Source of the DNA: Selenomonadaceae bacterium
Lineage (GTDB): Bacteria; Bacillota; Negativicutes; Selenomonadales; Selenomonadaceae
Direction: 5' to 3'
Length of the DNA stretch: 64,000 nt
Assembly (NCBI GenBank): GCA_017527075.1
Contig: JAFXQM010000012.1
Coordinates: 1 to 64,000, forward strand
In this document: piece after piece, positions 37,071 to 45,590 of the stretch
Position numbering within the stretch: position 1 is the stretch's first letter
How the letters are laid out: the number at the start of each line of letters is the position of its first letter
Program-made: the position numbers and the translations under genes
The notes under the pieces: model-generated
Databases searched by the model: none
What the model was told of the DNA's origin: nothing
Seen by the model: the letters and a program-made list of their open reading frames with translations, nothing else

Positions 37071-37375
37071 GCAATGTGGAATTTCAATCGGGCGAACTCA
37101 TCTTCGAGTGGGACAGCGACAAAGCCGCACTGAATTGGCAAAAACATAAAGTTCACTTTGAAGATGCCGCGTTGGTTTTTGCCGACGAAAACCGAATCGA
37201 ACGTTTTGACGACGAACACTCCGATGACGAAGACCGTTACATAACAATCGGACGCGTCAAAGAAATTCTGTTTGTCGTTTACACTGAACGTTTAGATAAA
37301 ACACGATTAATTTCAGCGCGAAGAGCGACTGTTGAAGAAAGGAGAGATTACTATGCTGGTGACGAAAGTTATTGA
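37067..37375 (+). CDS. brnT: BrnT family toxin
   Basis: A 102-residue type II toxin of the BrnT RNase family (RelE-like fold), expected to cleave mRNA and stop translation. Motifs: [21 protein letters not shown] (first 30 residues), [16 protein letters not shown] and the basic active-site end [16 protein letters not shown]. Starts with an ATGA overlap on the carB stop. The antitoxin gene begins inside its last codons. The module is repeated at 37603, where the second BrnT shares about half its residues. Confidence 0.92.
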   Translation: MSNVEFQSGELIFEWDSDKAALNWQKHKVHFEDAALVFADENRIERFDDEHSDDEDRYITIGRVKEILFVVYTERLDKTRLISARRATVEERRDYYAGDESY

Positions 37376-37541
37376 CCTCAATGCTCCGTTGACGCCCGAA
37401 CAACTCGAACGCTTGAAACTTCTGGAAAATATGACCGACGAGGACATCGTTTACGACGAAGACTGCCCGCCGCAAACTCCCGAACAGCTGAAAAAATTTC
37501 GGCGCGTGCATCCTCGCCGCAAAGAAAAATCTGTCGGCTGA
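37353..37541 (+). CDS. brnA: Short BrnA-like antitoxin
   Basis: A 62-residue protein beginning [20 protein letters not shown], with AAAGGAGAG upstream of ATG 37353, overlapping brnT by 23 bases. The segment EDIVYDEDCPPQTPEQLKKF followed by RRVHPRR resembles the first part of BrnA antitoxins, where the toxin-binding region and the PELTDEEL-like motif lie. The ribbon-helix-helix DNA-binding part (VSLRLDPDV type) seen in longer BrnA proteins is absent, so autoregulation by this protein alone is doubtful. Assignment rests mainly on its position after brnT. Confidence 0.8.
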   Translation: MLVTKVIDLNAPLTPEQLERLKLLENMTDEDIVYDEDCPPQTPEQLKKFRRVHPRRKEKSVG

Positions 37542-37602
37542 TTCGCAATCGTCGGCGGCAAAAAAATTTCCCTCACTAAATCAACGGCGGTGACGCTCCG
37601 GC

Positions 37603-37911
37603 ATGAGCACTTTTGAAAAAATCATTGACGGTTTGCTCGTCGAATGGGACGAAAAGAAAGACGCCATTAACAAACAAAAACACGGTGTCACTTTTGAAGA
37701 CGCGGCATTGGTTTTCGCGGACGACAATTTACTCGTACTCCGTGACCAAAAACATTCCCAAGATGAAGACCGCTGGCAAGCTATCGGCATGGTTGAAAAC
37801 ATACTTTTTGTTGTTTACACTGAACGTGTCGAAACACTAAGAATAATCATGGCGCGAAAAGCTGATGCTGACGAAAGGAGAGAATATTATGGAGCGCAGA
37901 ATTATTTATAG
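37603..37911 (+). CDS. brnT: BrnT family toxin, second copy
   Basis: 102 residues, the same length as the first copy. Conserved pieces are [40 protein letters not shown] and the C-terminal IIMARKADADERREYY. Diverged from the first copy, so the duplication is not recent. The bases before its ATG (GACGCTCCGGCATGAGCA) match the end of carB (GACGCTCTGGCATGAGCA), showing that the duplicated unit took the last carB bases with it. No strong ribosome site is seen at its ATG; in the first copy coupling to carB would serve. Confidence 0.9.
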   Translation: MSTFEKIIDGLLVEWDEKKDAINKQKHGVTFEDAALVFADDNLLVLRDQKHSQDEDRWQAIGMVENILFVVYTERVETLRIIMARKADADERREYYGAQNYL

Positions 37912-38071
37912 AGGGCAAAAGCCAACGCCTGAACAGGTGGAGAGGCTTCGTGCTCTCAAAGCTGAGAACCGTCCGATTGTTTACGACGACGAATTCCCCA
38001 AACTCACCGATGAAGAATTGAAACAGTTTCGGCGGTTTTATCCTCGCCAGAAAGAAAAGGCGGTCGGCTGA
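37889..38071 (+). CDS. brnA: Short BrnA-like antitoxin, second copy
   Basis: 60 residues (MERRIIYRGQKPTPEQVERL...), start ATG 37889 behind AAAGGAGAG, overlapping the second brnT by 23 bases as in the first module. Shares PIVYDDEFPKLTDEELKQF and the basic FRRFYPRQKEK end. Also lacks the DNA-binding domain of long BrnA. Whether the two antitoxins cross-neutralise the two toxins is unknown. Confidence 0.8.
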   Translation: MERRIIYRGQKPTPEQVERLRALKAENRPIVYDDEFPKLTDEELKQFRRFYPRQKEKAVG

Positions 38072-38099
38072 TTCGTAATTGTCGGCGGCAAAAAAATTT

Positions 38100-38128
38100 C
38101 CCCTGCCAAATCGGCGGGGATTTTTTTT
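38100..38128. terminator. Terminator between brnA and comEC
   Basis: CCCC(T)GCC pairs with GGCGGGG with one bulged T; eight T follow. It overlaps the comEC stop codon on the other strand. Confidence 0.8.
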
Positions 38129-40445
38129 ACGGATTAAAAGTCTCGACTCTCAAATTTTTTCCGTCCGTTTTGAATTTAATCAAGCCGTCGCGGTCCGTGC
38201 GAAAAATTTTCGTCGGAAGATTTTCCAGCCGCTCCAAAACTTCGGCGCGCGGGTGACCAAAATTATTTCCGTAACCGACACAAATCACCGCGCACTTCGG
38301 ATTGACCGCGCGCAAAAATTCTTCGCTCGAAGAAGTCGCGCTGCCGTGGTGCCCGACCTTGAGGACGGTGCTCGAAACGTCGACGCCCGCCCGCAAAATT
38401 TCCGCCTCAATCTCTTTGACCAAATCGCCCGTGATGAGGAAGCTCACTTCGCCGCAGCGGATTCGGTAGACGTTGGAAATTTCGTTGCCCGTGCCGACGC
38501 TCGGCGCGAAAAGAATTTCAACTTCCACGCCGTCCACAGAAAATTTTTCGCCCGCGCGCCCCGCCCTCACCTGCGGCAAAAATTTTTCCGCAATGCCGAA
38601 CACCGCCGCGTATTCCGACTTGGGCTCGCCCGCCGTGATAATTTCTCCGACGGGAAATTTTTTTATGACGGCTCCCGCGCCGCCCGCGTGGTCCTCATGG
38701 ACGTGTGTCAGGAAAATTTTTTCGACCGCGCGAATGTTCTCGTGCTTGAGGTAAGGGACGACCACTCGCCCGCCCACGTCGAACATCCTCTCGCGGACGC
38801 CGCCCGTGTCGAAGATTAAACATTTCCCGTGCGGCGTGACGACCACCGCGCAATCGCCCTGCCCCACGTCCACGAAATTTACTTCGACCTCGCCCGCCTT
38901 GAAAAAATTCAGCGCGAACAAAAAAATTATCGTCAGCAAAATTATCGGGCGACGCAAAATCAGCGCGGCGTAATAAAAAAATCCCGCCGCCAATCCGAGC
39001 GTCGGCACCTGCACGGCACTGAGCGGCAGCTTCGCGAAGATTCGATTCAGCTCCGCGCCCGCCCCGAAGATTAACGCCTCGCCCGCGAAAAAAATTTTTC
39101 CGCCGAGCGGAATGACTGCCGCGATTAATCCGCCCAATAATCCGCCGACGATGACGACCTCAAGCAGCGGCATGACGAAGACATTTGCCAAGACCGAGCT
39201 CAACGAAATTTGATTGAAATACCACACGACGACCGGCAGGCTTGCCAGTTGCGCGGCGATTGTCATGGACGCAGGAGCTGCGAAAAATTTCGGCAAGCGT
39301 TCAAAAAATTTTTCCAAATCCTCCGCCAAATACATGAGCCCCGCCGTCGCCGTGAAACTCAATTGGAAACTCACGTCGAAGAGCAGCAGCGGCTGATTGA
39401 TTAACATGCCGACCGCCGTCAACGACAGGAGCCGCGCGCCCTCCGCCTCCGCGTCCAAAGTCTTGGCGAAGAAAATCAAAATGCCCATCATCGCCGAGCG
39501 CAAAACTTGTGGCAAGAGCCCGCTGAGTATCGCGTAAGTGCCAATCAAGAACACGCCGACCGCGAACGTCACGCCGCGCGGAAATTTCATCAGCGCACAC
39601 AGCCACGCCGCGAACGCAGCCATCATGCTCATGTGCGCGCCGCTGACCGACAAGATGTGCACGATGCCCGTCGTCTGAAAATCTTCGACCAGTTCGGGAT
39701 TGAGCCCCGCGTATCCGCCGAAGAGCATTGCGAAAATCGCCGCCGCGTCCTCGGCCGACATGACCTGCGCCATCGCCTCGCGATAATGCTCACGAATCGC
39801 CGCGACGAGCCGCAAAAATTTTATCCACGCCCCGCCGTCGACCGCCGAGATTGAAATGCCCTGCTTGCCCGCCGACAGCCGCGCGGTGATTGCGTCCGCC
39901 TTCATGCGCGTGACGCTGTCGATTTGCCCGGGGTTGTTGTAATTGTGCAGGAGTTTCAAGTTGCCGCCCGCAAAAATTTTGTCGCCGATTCGAGCCGTCG
40001 GGAGCGGTTCATTTTCTTTCGGGTAATAAGTCAGAATCAATCCGCCCGAAATTTTTTTCTCCGCGCCGCCGAGCTTGATTGCCTCCGCGTCGACGACGAA
40101 TCGCAGCTGAGTGATTCCGTTCGGCAAAATTTTTTTCTGCGGCTCCTCACGAATCGCACCCGACACTTGGACGGCTTGCCCCGCGAATTTTGAAATATCA
40201 TCGGGCGGAAGATTGTCGACGGAAAAAAATCTCAGCCCTCCGAGCGCAAAAAAAATTATCGGACAGATTATCCACGCCGTCAGATTTTTTCTGCGCCACG
40301 TGAAAATTATTCCGCCGATTATGAGTGCCGCGCAGGACGCGATTAAAAATTTCGGCGCGCGGTGGAAGTGCTCCATAAAAAGAATGCCCGCCGCCAGAGC
40401 CGCGAGCCAAACGTTGAGCATTGCATTGGAGACTTTAACTTTCAT
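38127..40445 (-). CDS. comEC: DNA internalisation competence protein ComEC/Rec2
   Basis: Inner-membrane channel for single-stranded DNA during natural transformation. 772 residues: two N-terminal helices and a soluble OB-like DUF4131 region (about 30-175), the polytopic Competence domain (about 200-490, with TTGIVHILSVSGAHMSM), and a C-terminal metallo-beta-lactamase domain (about 505-770) with DVGQGDCAVV, FLTHVHEDHAGG and LKVGHHGS motifs, thought to degrade the second strand. All three parts are present. ATG 40445 has better spacing from GAGGC than ATG 40448. No other com gene is in the window. Confidence 0.95.
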   Translation of the reverse strand: MKVKVSNAMLNVWLAALAAGILFMEHFHRAPKFLIASCAALIIGGIIFTWRRKNLTAWIICPIIFFALGGLRFFSVDNLPPDDISKFAGQAVQVSGAIREEPQKKILPNGITQLRFVVDAEAIKLGGAEKKISGGLILTYYPKENEPLPTARIGDKIFAGGNLKLLHNYNNPGQIDSVTRMKADAITARLSAGKQGISISAVDGGAWIKFLRLVAAIREHYREAMAQVMSAEDAAAIFAMLFGGYAGLNPELVEDFQTTGIVHILSVSGAHMSMMAAFAAWLCALMKFPRGVTFAVGVFLIGTYAILSGLLPQVLRSAMMGILIFFAKTLDAEAEGARLLSLTAVGMLINQPLLLFDVSFQLSFTATAGLMYLAEDLEKFFERLPKFFAAPASMTIAAQLASLPVVVWYFNQISLSSVLANVFVMPLLEVVIVGGLLGGLIAAVIPLGGKIFFAGEALIFGAGAELNRIFAKLPLSAVQVPTLGLAAGFFYYAALILRRPIILLTIIFLFALNFFKAGEVEVNFVDVGQGDCAVVVTPHGKCLIFDTGGVRERMFDVGGRVVVPYLKHENIRAVEKIFLTHVHEDHAGGAGAVIKKFPVGEIITAGEPKSEYAAVFGIAEKFLPQVRAGRAGEKFSVDGVEVEILFAPSVGTGNEISNVYRIRCGEVSFLITGDLVKEIEAEILRAGVDVSSTVLKVGHHGSATSSSEEFLRAVNPKCAVICVGYGNNFGHPRAEVLERLENLPTKIFRTDRDGLIKFKTDGKNLRVETFNP

Positions 40446-40483
40446 CATTCGCCTCAGAAAAATTTTTTTTACGCCGCGAAGTT

Positions 40484-40748
40484 GAGGCCGTCATGGATGA
40501 CGGCCGCGCCGCGTCTGACGCCGTGATGGCGTCATCCGGCGCACACTCACCACGGGTAACTCGACACTCCGAACTTTGAACGAGCAACGCCCCCGCGAGG
40601 TGTCCTTTTCTTTTGCATACTTTTCTTTTGGACAAGCAAAAGAAAAGTATGATTCAATAACTCAAAAGAATTTCATCCGCCCAATCGAAGGGACGAGCCG
40701 CGCCAATGAGGACGGGTTCTGCGGTTCCACTCTTGAGAAAGAGGGGAC
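40484..40748 (+). repeat. Dispersed structured repeat, copy C
   Basis: Fills the gap between comEC and the SHMT-like gene. GGCCGTC-ATGGAT-GACGGCC, TGACGCC-GTGAT-GGCGTCA, then CATACTTTTCTTTTG with CAAAAGAAAAGTATG: the A-T exchanges relative to copy B occur on both arms. Ends ACTCTTGAGAAAGAGGGG. Confidence 0.85.
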
Positions 40749-40754
40749 GCCCGC

Positions 40755-42035
40755 TCACATGCCGTAAATCAGAGCCTTCATCATCAGTTCGGGGTCGCGC
40801 TCGCGGATTATCTCCGCTTCGGGCAACCACTCCTCCGAGAACAGCGGCAAGTCCTCCACCATTTCCTTTACGACTTTGCTCACGCTTTTGACCGCCTGCG
40901 CGTCTTGCTTCGATTGCAAAAATTTTCCGAGCGTCTGCCCGACGGTGAACATGTCCCGCTCGTCGACGCCGCGCGTTGTCGGGTCCAAACTCGACAGGCG
41001 CAGGACGGGATACGTGATGTTCTCGTCGGTCGTCATTAATTTTTCCGCCTTGACCAGCAAGCCGCCCTCCGCCAATTTTTCTTCCAGCTGCTTGCCGTCT
41101 TGATTTATCTTGACGAGCACCAAATGATTTTCCGTCGGCGAGATTAAAACTTCCGCGCCCGATTTTTTTAAGCCGTTCTCCAGCGCGCGCGCGTTCTCCA
41201 AAATTTGTGCGGCGTAATCTTCGTACTCTTCGCAAGCAATTTCGCGGAAGGTTATCGCCAAGGACGCCAGCACATTTTTTTTCAGCGAGACGTGACCGGT
41301 ATCGATGAGCTTTTGCTCCAGCGCGCCGCCGAATTTATTTTTCGACAAAATTATTCCGCTCTGCGGTCCGTGAAGCGAGTCGCTCGCCGAAAAAGTCGCA
41401 ACGTCGGCATAAGGCACGGGCGACGGAATTTTTTTCGCGACAATCAAGCCGGCGTTCTGACCCAAGTCAATCCAAAGATTCGCGCCGACCTCGTCGGCAA
41501 TCGCGCGCAACTTTTTGTAATCGATGTTGTGCGGATAATTGACGGGCGAATAAATTATCAGCGCGGGCTTGTGCCGATTCGCCAGGCTGCGAACGGTTTC
41601 GTAATCCATGCGGAAATCTTTCGGCTCGACCGCAAACTTCACGAACTCGTAATTCATCTGCTCGCCCGTGCAATGTTCCTTCTTGCGCAGGTTGAACGAC
41701 AAAATTTTATCGCCCGCCTTTGCGAAAGTCATCAGCACGACGCGCGAAGCCGCCGCGGCATTTCCCGTGCGAACGATGGCGTGTTCGGCTCCGAAAAGTT
41801 CGCGGCACCTTTTTACGGCAAGCTGTTCGATTTGGCTGTAATGCAGAGCCGAGTACTGACCGATGAAGTCGTTGCCAATCGCGCTGCCTTTTATGTATTG
41901 CGACAGCGGCGAGGCGGCACTGTCCGTGGGAATCAGCGAGAGCGTGTAAAGTTGTCGGTCGAGAGAAATTTTGAGCAAGTCGCAAAGCTCGCGGTCGAAC
42001 CTCTGCAGACGCTCGAATAATTTTTTGTTCACCAA
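40755..42035 (-). CDS. SHMT-like PLP-fold protein lacking the Schiff-base lysine
   Basis: A 426-residue relative of serine hydroxymethyltransferase. It keeps the overall layout: YSQIEQLAVKRCRELFGAEHA for the cofactor-domain entry, DLGQNAGLI where SHMT has DMAHIAGL, and PSPVPYADVATFSASDSLHG where SHMT has ADVVTTTTHKTLRGP. At the lysine that binds pyridoxal phosphate stands Asp219 (codon GAC); the preceding His is Ser and the following Arg is His. The substrate-loop motif PHSGAQAN is replaced by VRTGNAAAA. It is therefore unlikely to be a normal glyA enzyme; it may bind another ligand, act as a regulatory paralogue or catalyse without PLP (inference). Start TTG 42035 with GGAGG ten bases upstream. 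Flanked by repeats on both sides, with no operon partner. Confidence 0.8.
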   Translation of the reverse strand: MVNKKLFERLQRFDRELCDLLKISLDRQLYTLSLIPTDSAASPLSQYIKGSAIGNDFIGQYSALHYSQIEQLAVKRCRELFGAEHAIVRTGNAAAASRVVLMTFAKAGDKILSFNLRKKEHCTGEQMNYEFVKFAVEPKDFRMDYETVRSLANRHKPALIIYSPVNYPHNIDYKKLRAIADEVGANLWIDLGQNAGLIVAKKIPSPVPYADVATFSASDSLHGPQSGIILSKNKFGGALEQKLIDTGHVSLKKNVLASLAITFREIACEEYEDYAAQILENARALENGLKKSGAEVLISPTENHLVLVKINQDGKQLEEKLAEGGLLVKAEKLMTTDENITYPVLRLSSLDPTTRGVDERDMFTVGQTLGKFLQSKQDAQAVKSVSKVVKEMVEDLPLFSEEWLPEAEIIRERDPELMMKALIYGM

Positions 42036-42057
42036 AAAAATCCGCCTCCAATCAGTT

Positions 42058-42168
42058 AGGGAATGAGGGAATGAGGGAATAAGGGAAGTAGGGAAGTAGC
42101 AAAACTCTTTCCCTCTTTCCCTCTTTCCCCACTTCCCTCATTCCTAATTCCTAATTCCTAATTCCTAA
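42058..42168. repeat. Long octamer-repeat hairpin after the GntP-type gene
   Basis: GGGAATGA/GGGAAGTA units and their complements (CTTTCCCT, TCCTAATT) face each other around AGCAAAACT, giving a stem of more than 30 pairs. It begins directly after the GntP-type stop codon (minus strand). Confidence 0.8.
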
Positions 42169-43584
42169 TTAACTAACGCCCGTCAGCATGAAAAACAAAA
42201 TGCACAGGAACGGCACGAAAAATTTCAGACCCATAAGGACGACGATATCGAAGTAAGCCTCCTTGTGAGTGAGCCCGCAAATCGCAAGCAACGTGACAAG
42301 TGCTCCGCAGTGCGGCACGGGGTCAATGCCGACGGAAGCAATCGCGACGATTCTGTGCAGAGCCTCCAGCGGTATGCCCTGCGCGGCAGCCATCTGCGCC
42401 CACGTGTCGCCGAGCATGGAAAGAGCAATCGTCAGCCCGCCCGACGCCGAGCCGGTTATCCCGCTCATGATGTTCGTCGTCACGACCGCCGAGACCAACG
42501 GCCCGGCACTCTCTCCGAGCCCGACGAGAATTTCTTTTATCGGAAGGAAGCCCGGCATGCTCACCATGACCGAGCCGAACGCAAAACCCGACGCGACATT
42601 CAAGACCGCCGCGCACGAGGAGACTGCTCCGTAATTTATCGTCGACAAAAGATTTTCTCCGCCGCGCATAAATTTTCTGCGCCCGATGTAAGCCGCCGCC
42701 AAAGAGCTCACGACCAGAGCCACGCTGATTGACCAGATGGCTTGAACCTTTCCGACGCTCGCCGCCAACAAACTCAACTTAAGCGGCAAAAATTTTTCCA
42801 GGCTCGCCTCGTCCCAGTGGAAGCCCCACTCCCAATGAAACGGGTTGCTCAAAATTACGTTGATGACGATGACCATCAGCAGCGGCACCAGCGCAAATTT
42901 CCAGTCGGGCAAGCGTCTGTCCTTGCGTTGCTTTTTCTCCACTTCCTCGCCGTAACCTTCGCCCGCCGCCTGCAATTTTTTCGCGCGCAATGTCAGCCAG
43001 CCCATGCTTATCGCCAAGAACAAAATCGACGCGAACAAGCCGAGCACCACGCCCGCCCATGTCGACGTGCCGAAGTACGATGACGGAATGATATTTTGAA
43101 TTTGCGGCGTGCCCGGCAGCGCGACCATGGCGAACGAAAAAATTCCCATCCACAGCGTCGCCGGCAAAAGTTTCTTCGGGATGTCCGCCTTGCGAAAAAT
43201 TTCCGCGCCGAAAGGATACATGACGAACGCCACGACGAAAACGCTCAGCCCACCGTAAGTCAGAGCCGCGCAGCCGAGGATGACCGCCAAAATCGCCCGC
43301 CGCTCTCCGAGCAGAGAAATTATTTTCCCCGCGATTGCCGAGGCCAGCCCGCCCTTCTCCATGAGCCGCGCGAACACCGCCCCGAACAAAAACACGGGAT
43401 AATAAGTTTTCGTGTACTCCGCCAGCCGCGTCATGTACAACTCGCTGTACGTCGGCATGATTCCGAATTCGCTGAGCAGAGCCGCGACAATCGCGAAGAA
43501 CGGCGCGATTAAAATTATCGACCAGCCGCGGTAGGCGAACATCATCAGCCCGCCGATTGCCACGGCGATACACATTGTCTCCAA
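42169..43584 (-). CDS. GntP-family permease
   Basis: A roughly 472-residue transporter with about 12 membrane helices, of the GntP/gluconate-hydroxybutyrate permease type (proton-coupled uptake of a small organic acid). Seen: FAYRGWSIILIAPFFAIVAA in helices 1-2, VFLFGAVFARLMEKGGLASA, ALPGTPQIQNIIP, the SGITGSASGG motif and GIDPVPHCGA near the C-terminus. TTG 43584 is chosen because AAGGTGA lies five bases upstream; ATG 43575 is the alternative. The open frame continues upstream to 44283, but that part shadows guaA. Substrate unknown. Confidence 0.87.
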   Translation of the reverse strand: METMCIAVAIGGLMMFAYRGWSIILIAPFFAIVAALLSEFGIMPTYSELYMTRLAEYTKTYYPVFLFGAVFARLMEKGGLASAIAGKIISLLGERRAILAVILGCAALTYGGLSVFVVAFVMYPFGAEIFRKADIPKKLLPATLWMGIFSFAMVALPGTPQIQNIIPSSYFGTSTWAGVVLGLFASILFLAISMGWLTLRAKKLQAAGEGYGEEVEKKQRKDRRLPDWKFALVPLLMVIVINVILSNPFHWEWGFHWDEASLEKFLPLKLSLLAASVGKVQAIWSISVALVVSSLAAAYIGRRKFMRGGENLLSTINYGAVSSCAAVLNVASGFAFGSVMVSMPGFLPIKEILVGLGESAGPLVSAVVTTNIMSGITGSASGGLTIALSMLGDTWAQMAAAQGIPLEALHRIVAIASVGIDPVPHCGALVTLLAICGLTHKEAYFDIVVLMGLKFFVPFLCILFFMLTGVS

Positions 43585-43617
43585 ACAAATCACCTTCGGA
43601 AAGATTTTTGAGCCGCA

Positions 43618-43671
43618 ACGTTCTCTTCGAACGTCACGGCACAGTCTAAAACATTTCACGGATTTAATCAA
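43618..43671 (-). promoter_or_regulatory. Promoter and palindromic operator of the GntP-type gene
   Basis: Minus-strand TTGATT (43671-43666), 17 bases, TAGACT (43648-43643). A 6-5-6 inverted repeat, ACGTTC-TCTTC-GAACGT (43618-43634), starts just after the expected transcript start, a good place for a repressor. No regulator gene is nearby. Confidence 0.6.
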
Positions 43672-43717
43672 CTTGCGCTCAAAATTTTTCACAGCGGAAA
43701 ACTCGTTGCAGAAATTT

Positions 43718-43746
43718 TTGCGCGGGATATTTTTTTTGGTTATAAT
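43718..43746 (+). promoter_or_regulatory. Promoter of guaA
   Basis: TTGCGC (43718-43723), 17 bases, TATAAT (43741-43746). The leader would be about 25 bases, too short for a purine riboswitch. Confidence 0.7.
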
Positions 43747-43776
43747 GTGCGGAGAAAATTTTTCGGAGGGATGAAA

Positions 43777-45291
43777 ATGATTTTGGTCTTGGACTTCGGC
43801 GGGCAATATAATCAGCTGATTGCGCGGCGCGTGCGCGAGAACAACGTTTACTGCGAGGTGCATACGGCGTTGAGCATGGAGAAGATTCGCGCGCTCCAAC
43901 CCGAAGGAATTATTTTGACGGGCGGACCGCAGAGCGTTTACGAAAATAATTCGCTCCTTCCGCCGAAAGAAATTTTTGAACTCGGCGTTCCGATTCTCGG
44001 CATCTGTTACGGCGCGCAGGCGATGGCGCATGTGCTCGGCGGAGTCGTCAAGCCCGCGGCCGTCAGCGAATACGGCAAGACGGAAGTGGAAGTCGTCGGC
44101 GCGTCGAAAATTTTTGTCGGCGTCGAAAAAAAATCCGTCGCGTGGATGAGCCACACCGACAGAATTTTTTCTGCGCCCGAAAATTTTGTCGTGACCGCTG
44201 CCACAAAAAATTGTCCCGTGGCCGCCATGGAAAATCCCGCGAAAAATTTTTACGCCGTGCAATTTCATCCTGAGGTCGTTCACACCGTCGAGGGCGCGAA
44301 AATTTTTTCAAACTTCGTGGACGTGTGCGGCTGCCGGCGCGACTGGAAGATGAGCTCGTTCGTCGCCGACACGATTGCCCAACTCAAAAATAAAATCGGC
44401 GGCGGAAAAGTTTTGTGCGCGCTGAGCGGCGGCGTCGATTCATCCGTCGCGGCAGTTTTATTGAGCAAAGCCGTCGGAAAAAATTTGACGTGCGTTTTCG
44501 TTGACCACGGGCTGCTGAGAAAAAATGAGGCGGCCGAGGTCGAGGAGGTCTTCAGCAAATTTGATTTGAACTTTATCAAAGTCGACGCGAGCGAAAGATT
44601 TTTGAACAAGCTGCGCGGCGTCGTCGAGCCCGAACGCAAACGAAAAATTATCGGCGAAGAATTTATCCGCGTGTTCGAGGAGGTTTCAAAAAAAATCGGC
44701 GCGGTCGATTATCTCGTCCAAGGCACGATTTATCCCGACGTCATCGAGAGCGGCCTGGGAAAATCCGCCGTCATAAAATCTCACCACAATGTCGGAGGCC
44801 TGCCCGATTTTGTTGACTTCAAAGAGATTGTCGAGCCGCTGCGTTTGCTGTTCAAGGATGAAGTTCGTCAGGCGGGGAGAGAGCTCGGCTTGCCGGAAAA
44901 TATCGTCAGCCGCCAGCCGTTCCCCGGTCCGGGTCTGGGCATTCGGATTATCGGCGAGGTCACGGCGGAGAAGGTTAAGATTGTTCAGGAGGCGGACGCG
45001 ATTTACCGCGAGGAAATTTTCAAGGCGGGCGTCGACAAAAATCTTGCGCAATATTTTGCCGCGCTGACGAACATGCGCTCGGTCGGCGTCATGGGCGACG
45101 GCAGGACTTACGATTGCGCGATTGCCTTGCGCGCCGTGCTAACCAGCGACTTCATGACGGCGGAGGCCGCGCAAATTCCGTGGGAGGTCTTGAGCGTCGT
45201 CGCCAATCGAATCGTCAATGAAGTTCGCGGCGTCAATCGCGTGCTTTACGACTGCACGAGCAAGCCGCCCGCAACGATTGAGTTTGAGTAA
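43777..45291 (+). CDS. guaA: GMP synthase (glutamine-hydrolysing)
   Basis: Aminates XMP to GMP with glutamine and ATP. 504 residues: class I amidotransferase (start [19 protein letters not shown], nucleophile in [11 protein letters not shown], His/Glu in FHPEVVHT), the ATP-pyrophosphatase domain with the [10 protein letters not shown] loop, and the C-terminal dimerisation domain ([25 protein letters not shown] end). The SD GGAGG at 43765 is seven bases from ATG 43777; ATG 43771 and the open frame from 43747 are less likely. Monocistronic; diverges from the GntP-type gene. Confidence 0.97.
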   Translation: MILVLDFGGQYNQLIARRVRENNVYCEVHTALSMEKIRALQPEGIILTGGPQSVYENNSLLPPKEIFELGVPILGICYGAQAMAHVLGGVVKPAAVSEYGKTEVEVVGASKIFVGVEKKSVAWMSHTDRIFSAPENFVVTAATKNCPVAAMENPAKNFYAVQFHPEVVHTVEGAKIFSNFVDVCGCRRDWKMSSFVADTIAQLKNKIGGGKVLCALSGGVDSSVAAVLLSKAVGKNLTCVFVDHGLLRKNEAAEVEEVFSKFDLNFIKVDASERFLNKLRGVVEPERKRKIIGEEFIRVFEEVSKKIGAVDYLVQGTIYPDVIESGLGKSAVIKSHHNVGGLPDFVDFKEIVEPLRLLFKDEVRQAGRELGLPENIVSRQPFPGPGLGIRIIGEVTAEKVKIVQEADAIYREEIFKAGVDKNLAQYFAALTNMRSVGVMGDGRTYDCAIALRAVLTSDFMTAEAAQIPWEVLSVVANRIVNEVRGVNRVLYDCTSKPPATIEFE

Positions 45292-45341
45292 TCCTTTCGT
45301 TCGTTAAGCAAAAGGATTTAAAGTCAACTGAGTTTGCCGCA

Positions 45342-45554
45342 GGTCGTTGCGTCGATTGGGCGTGAAAAAATTTTTTATCTGGATTAACCTTCTTTCTCTT
45401 TGCGCGTCCAAAGAGAAAGAAGCAAAGAGAAAGGACGCCTCGCAGGGGCGGTGGGCGTTCGTGATTCGGAGTATCGAATTACCCGTGCCCGGTGTGCGCC
45501 GGATGACGCCATCACGGCGTCAGACGCGGCGCGGCGCGCGTCCATGCGCGCCTC
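45342..45554 (-). repeat. Dispersed structured repeat, copy D (inverted, truncated)
   Basis: Minus-strand copy: GGCGCGC-ATGGAC-GCGCGCC, TGACGCC-GTGAT-GGCGTCA, then CTTCTTTCTCTTTG with CAAAGAGAAAGAAG, where a T-to-C change on one arm is matched by A-to-G on the other. Lacks the terminal GAAAGAGGGG part. Fills the guaA-mqnA gap (about 300 bases), where an ATCCTTT/AAAGGAT stem at 45292-45320 may be a weak guaA terminator. Confidence 0.85.
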
Positions 45555-45590
45555 AAGATTCGTCAATTCATTCGGAAAGGAGGTGTTCAT

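Noticed and set aside
43747..43776. Purine riboswitch or longer leader for guaA
   Set aside because: The TATAAT box ends at 43746, so the leader is too short to hold an aptamer.
43585..44283. N-terminal extension of the GntP-type permease
   Set aside because: The extension is antisense to guaA and rich in Phe/Arg from A-tract codons; a promoter and ribosome site lie after it.
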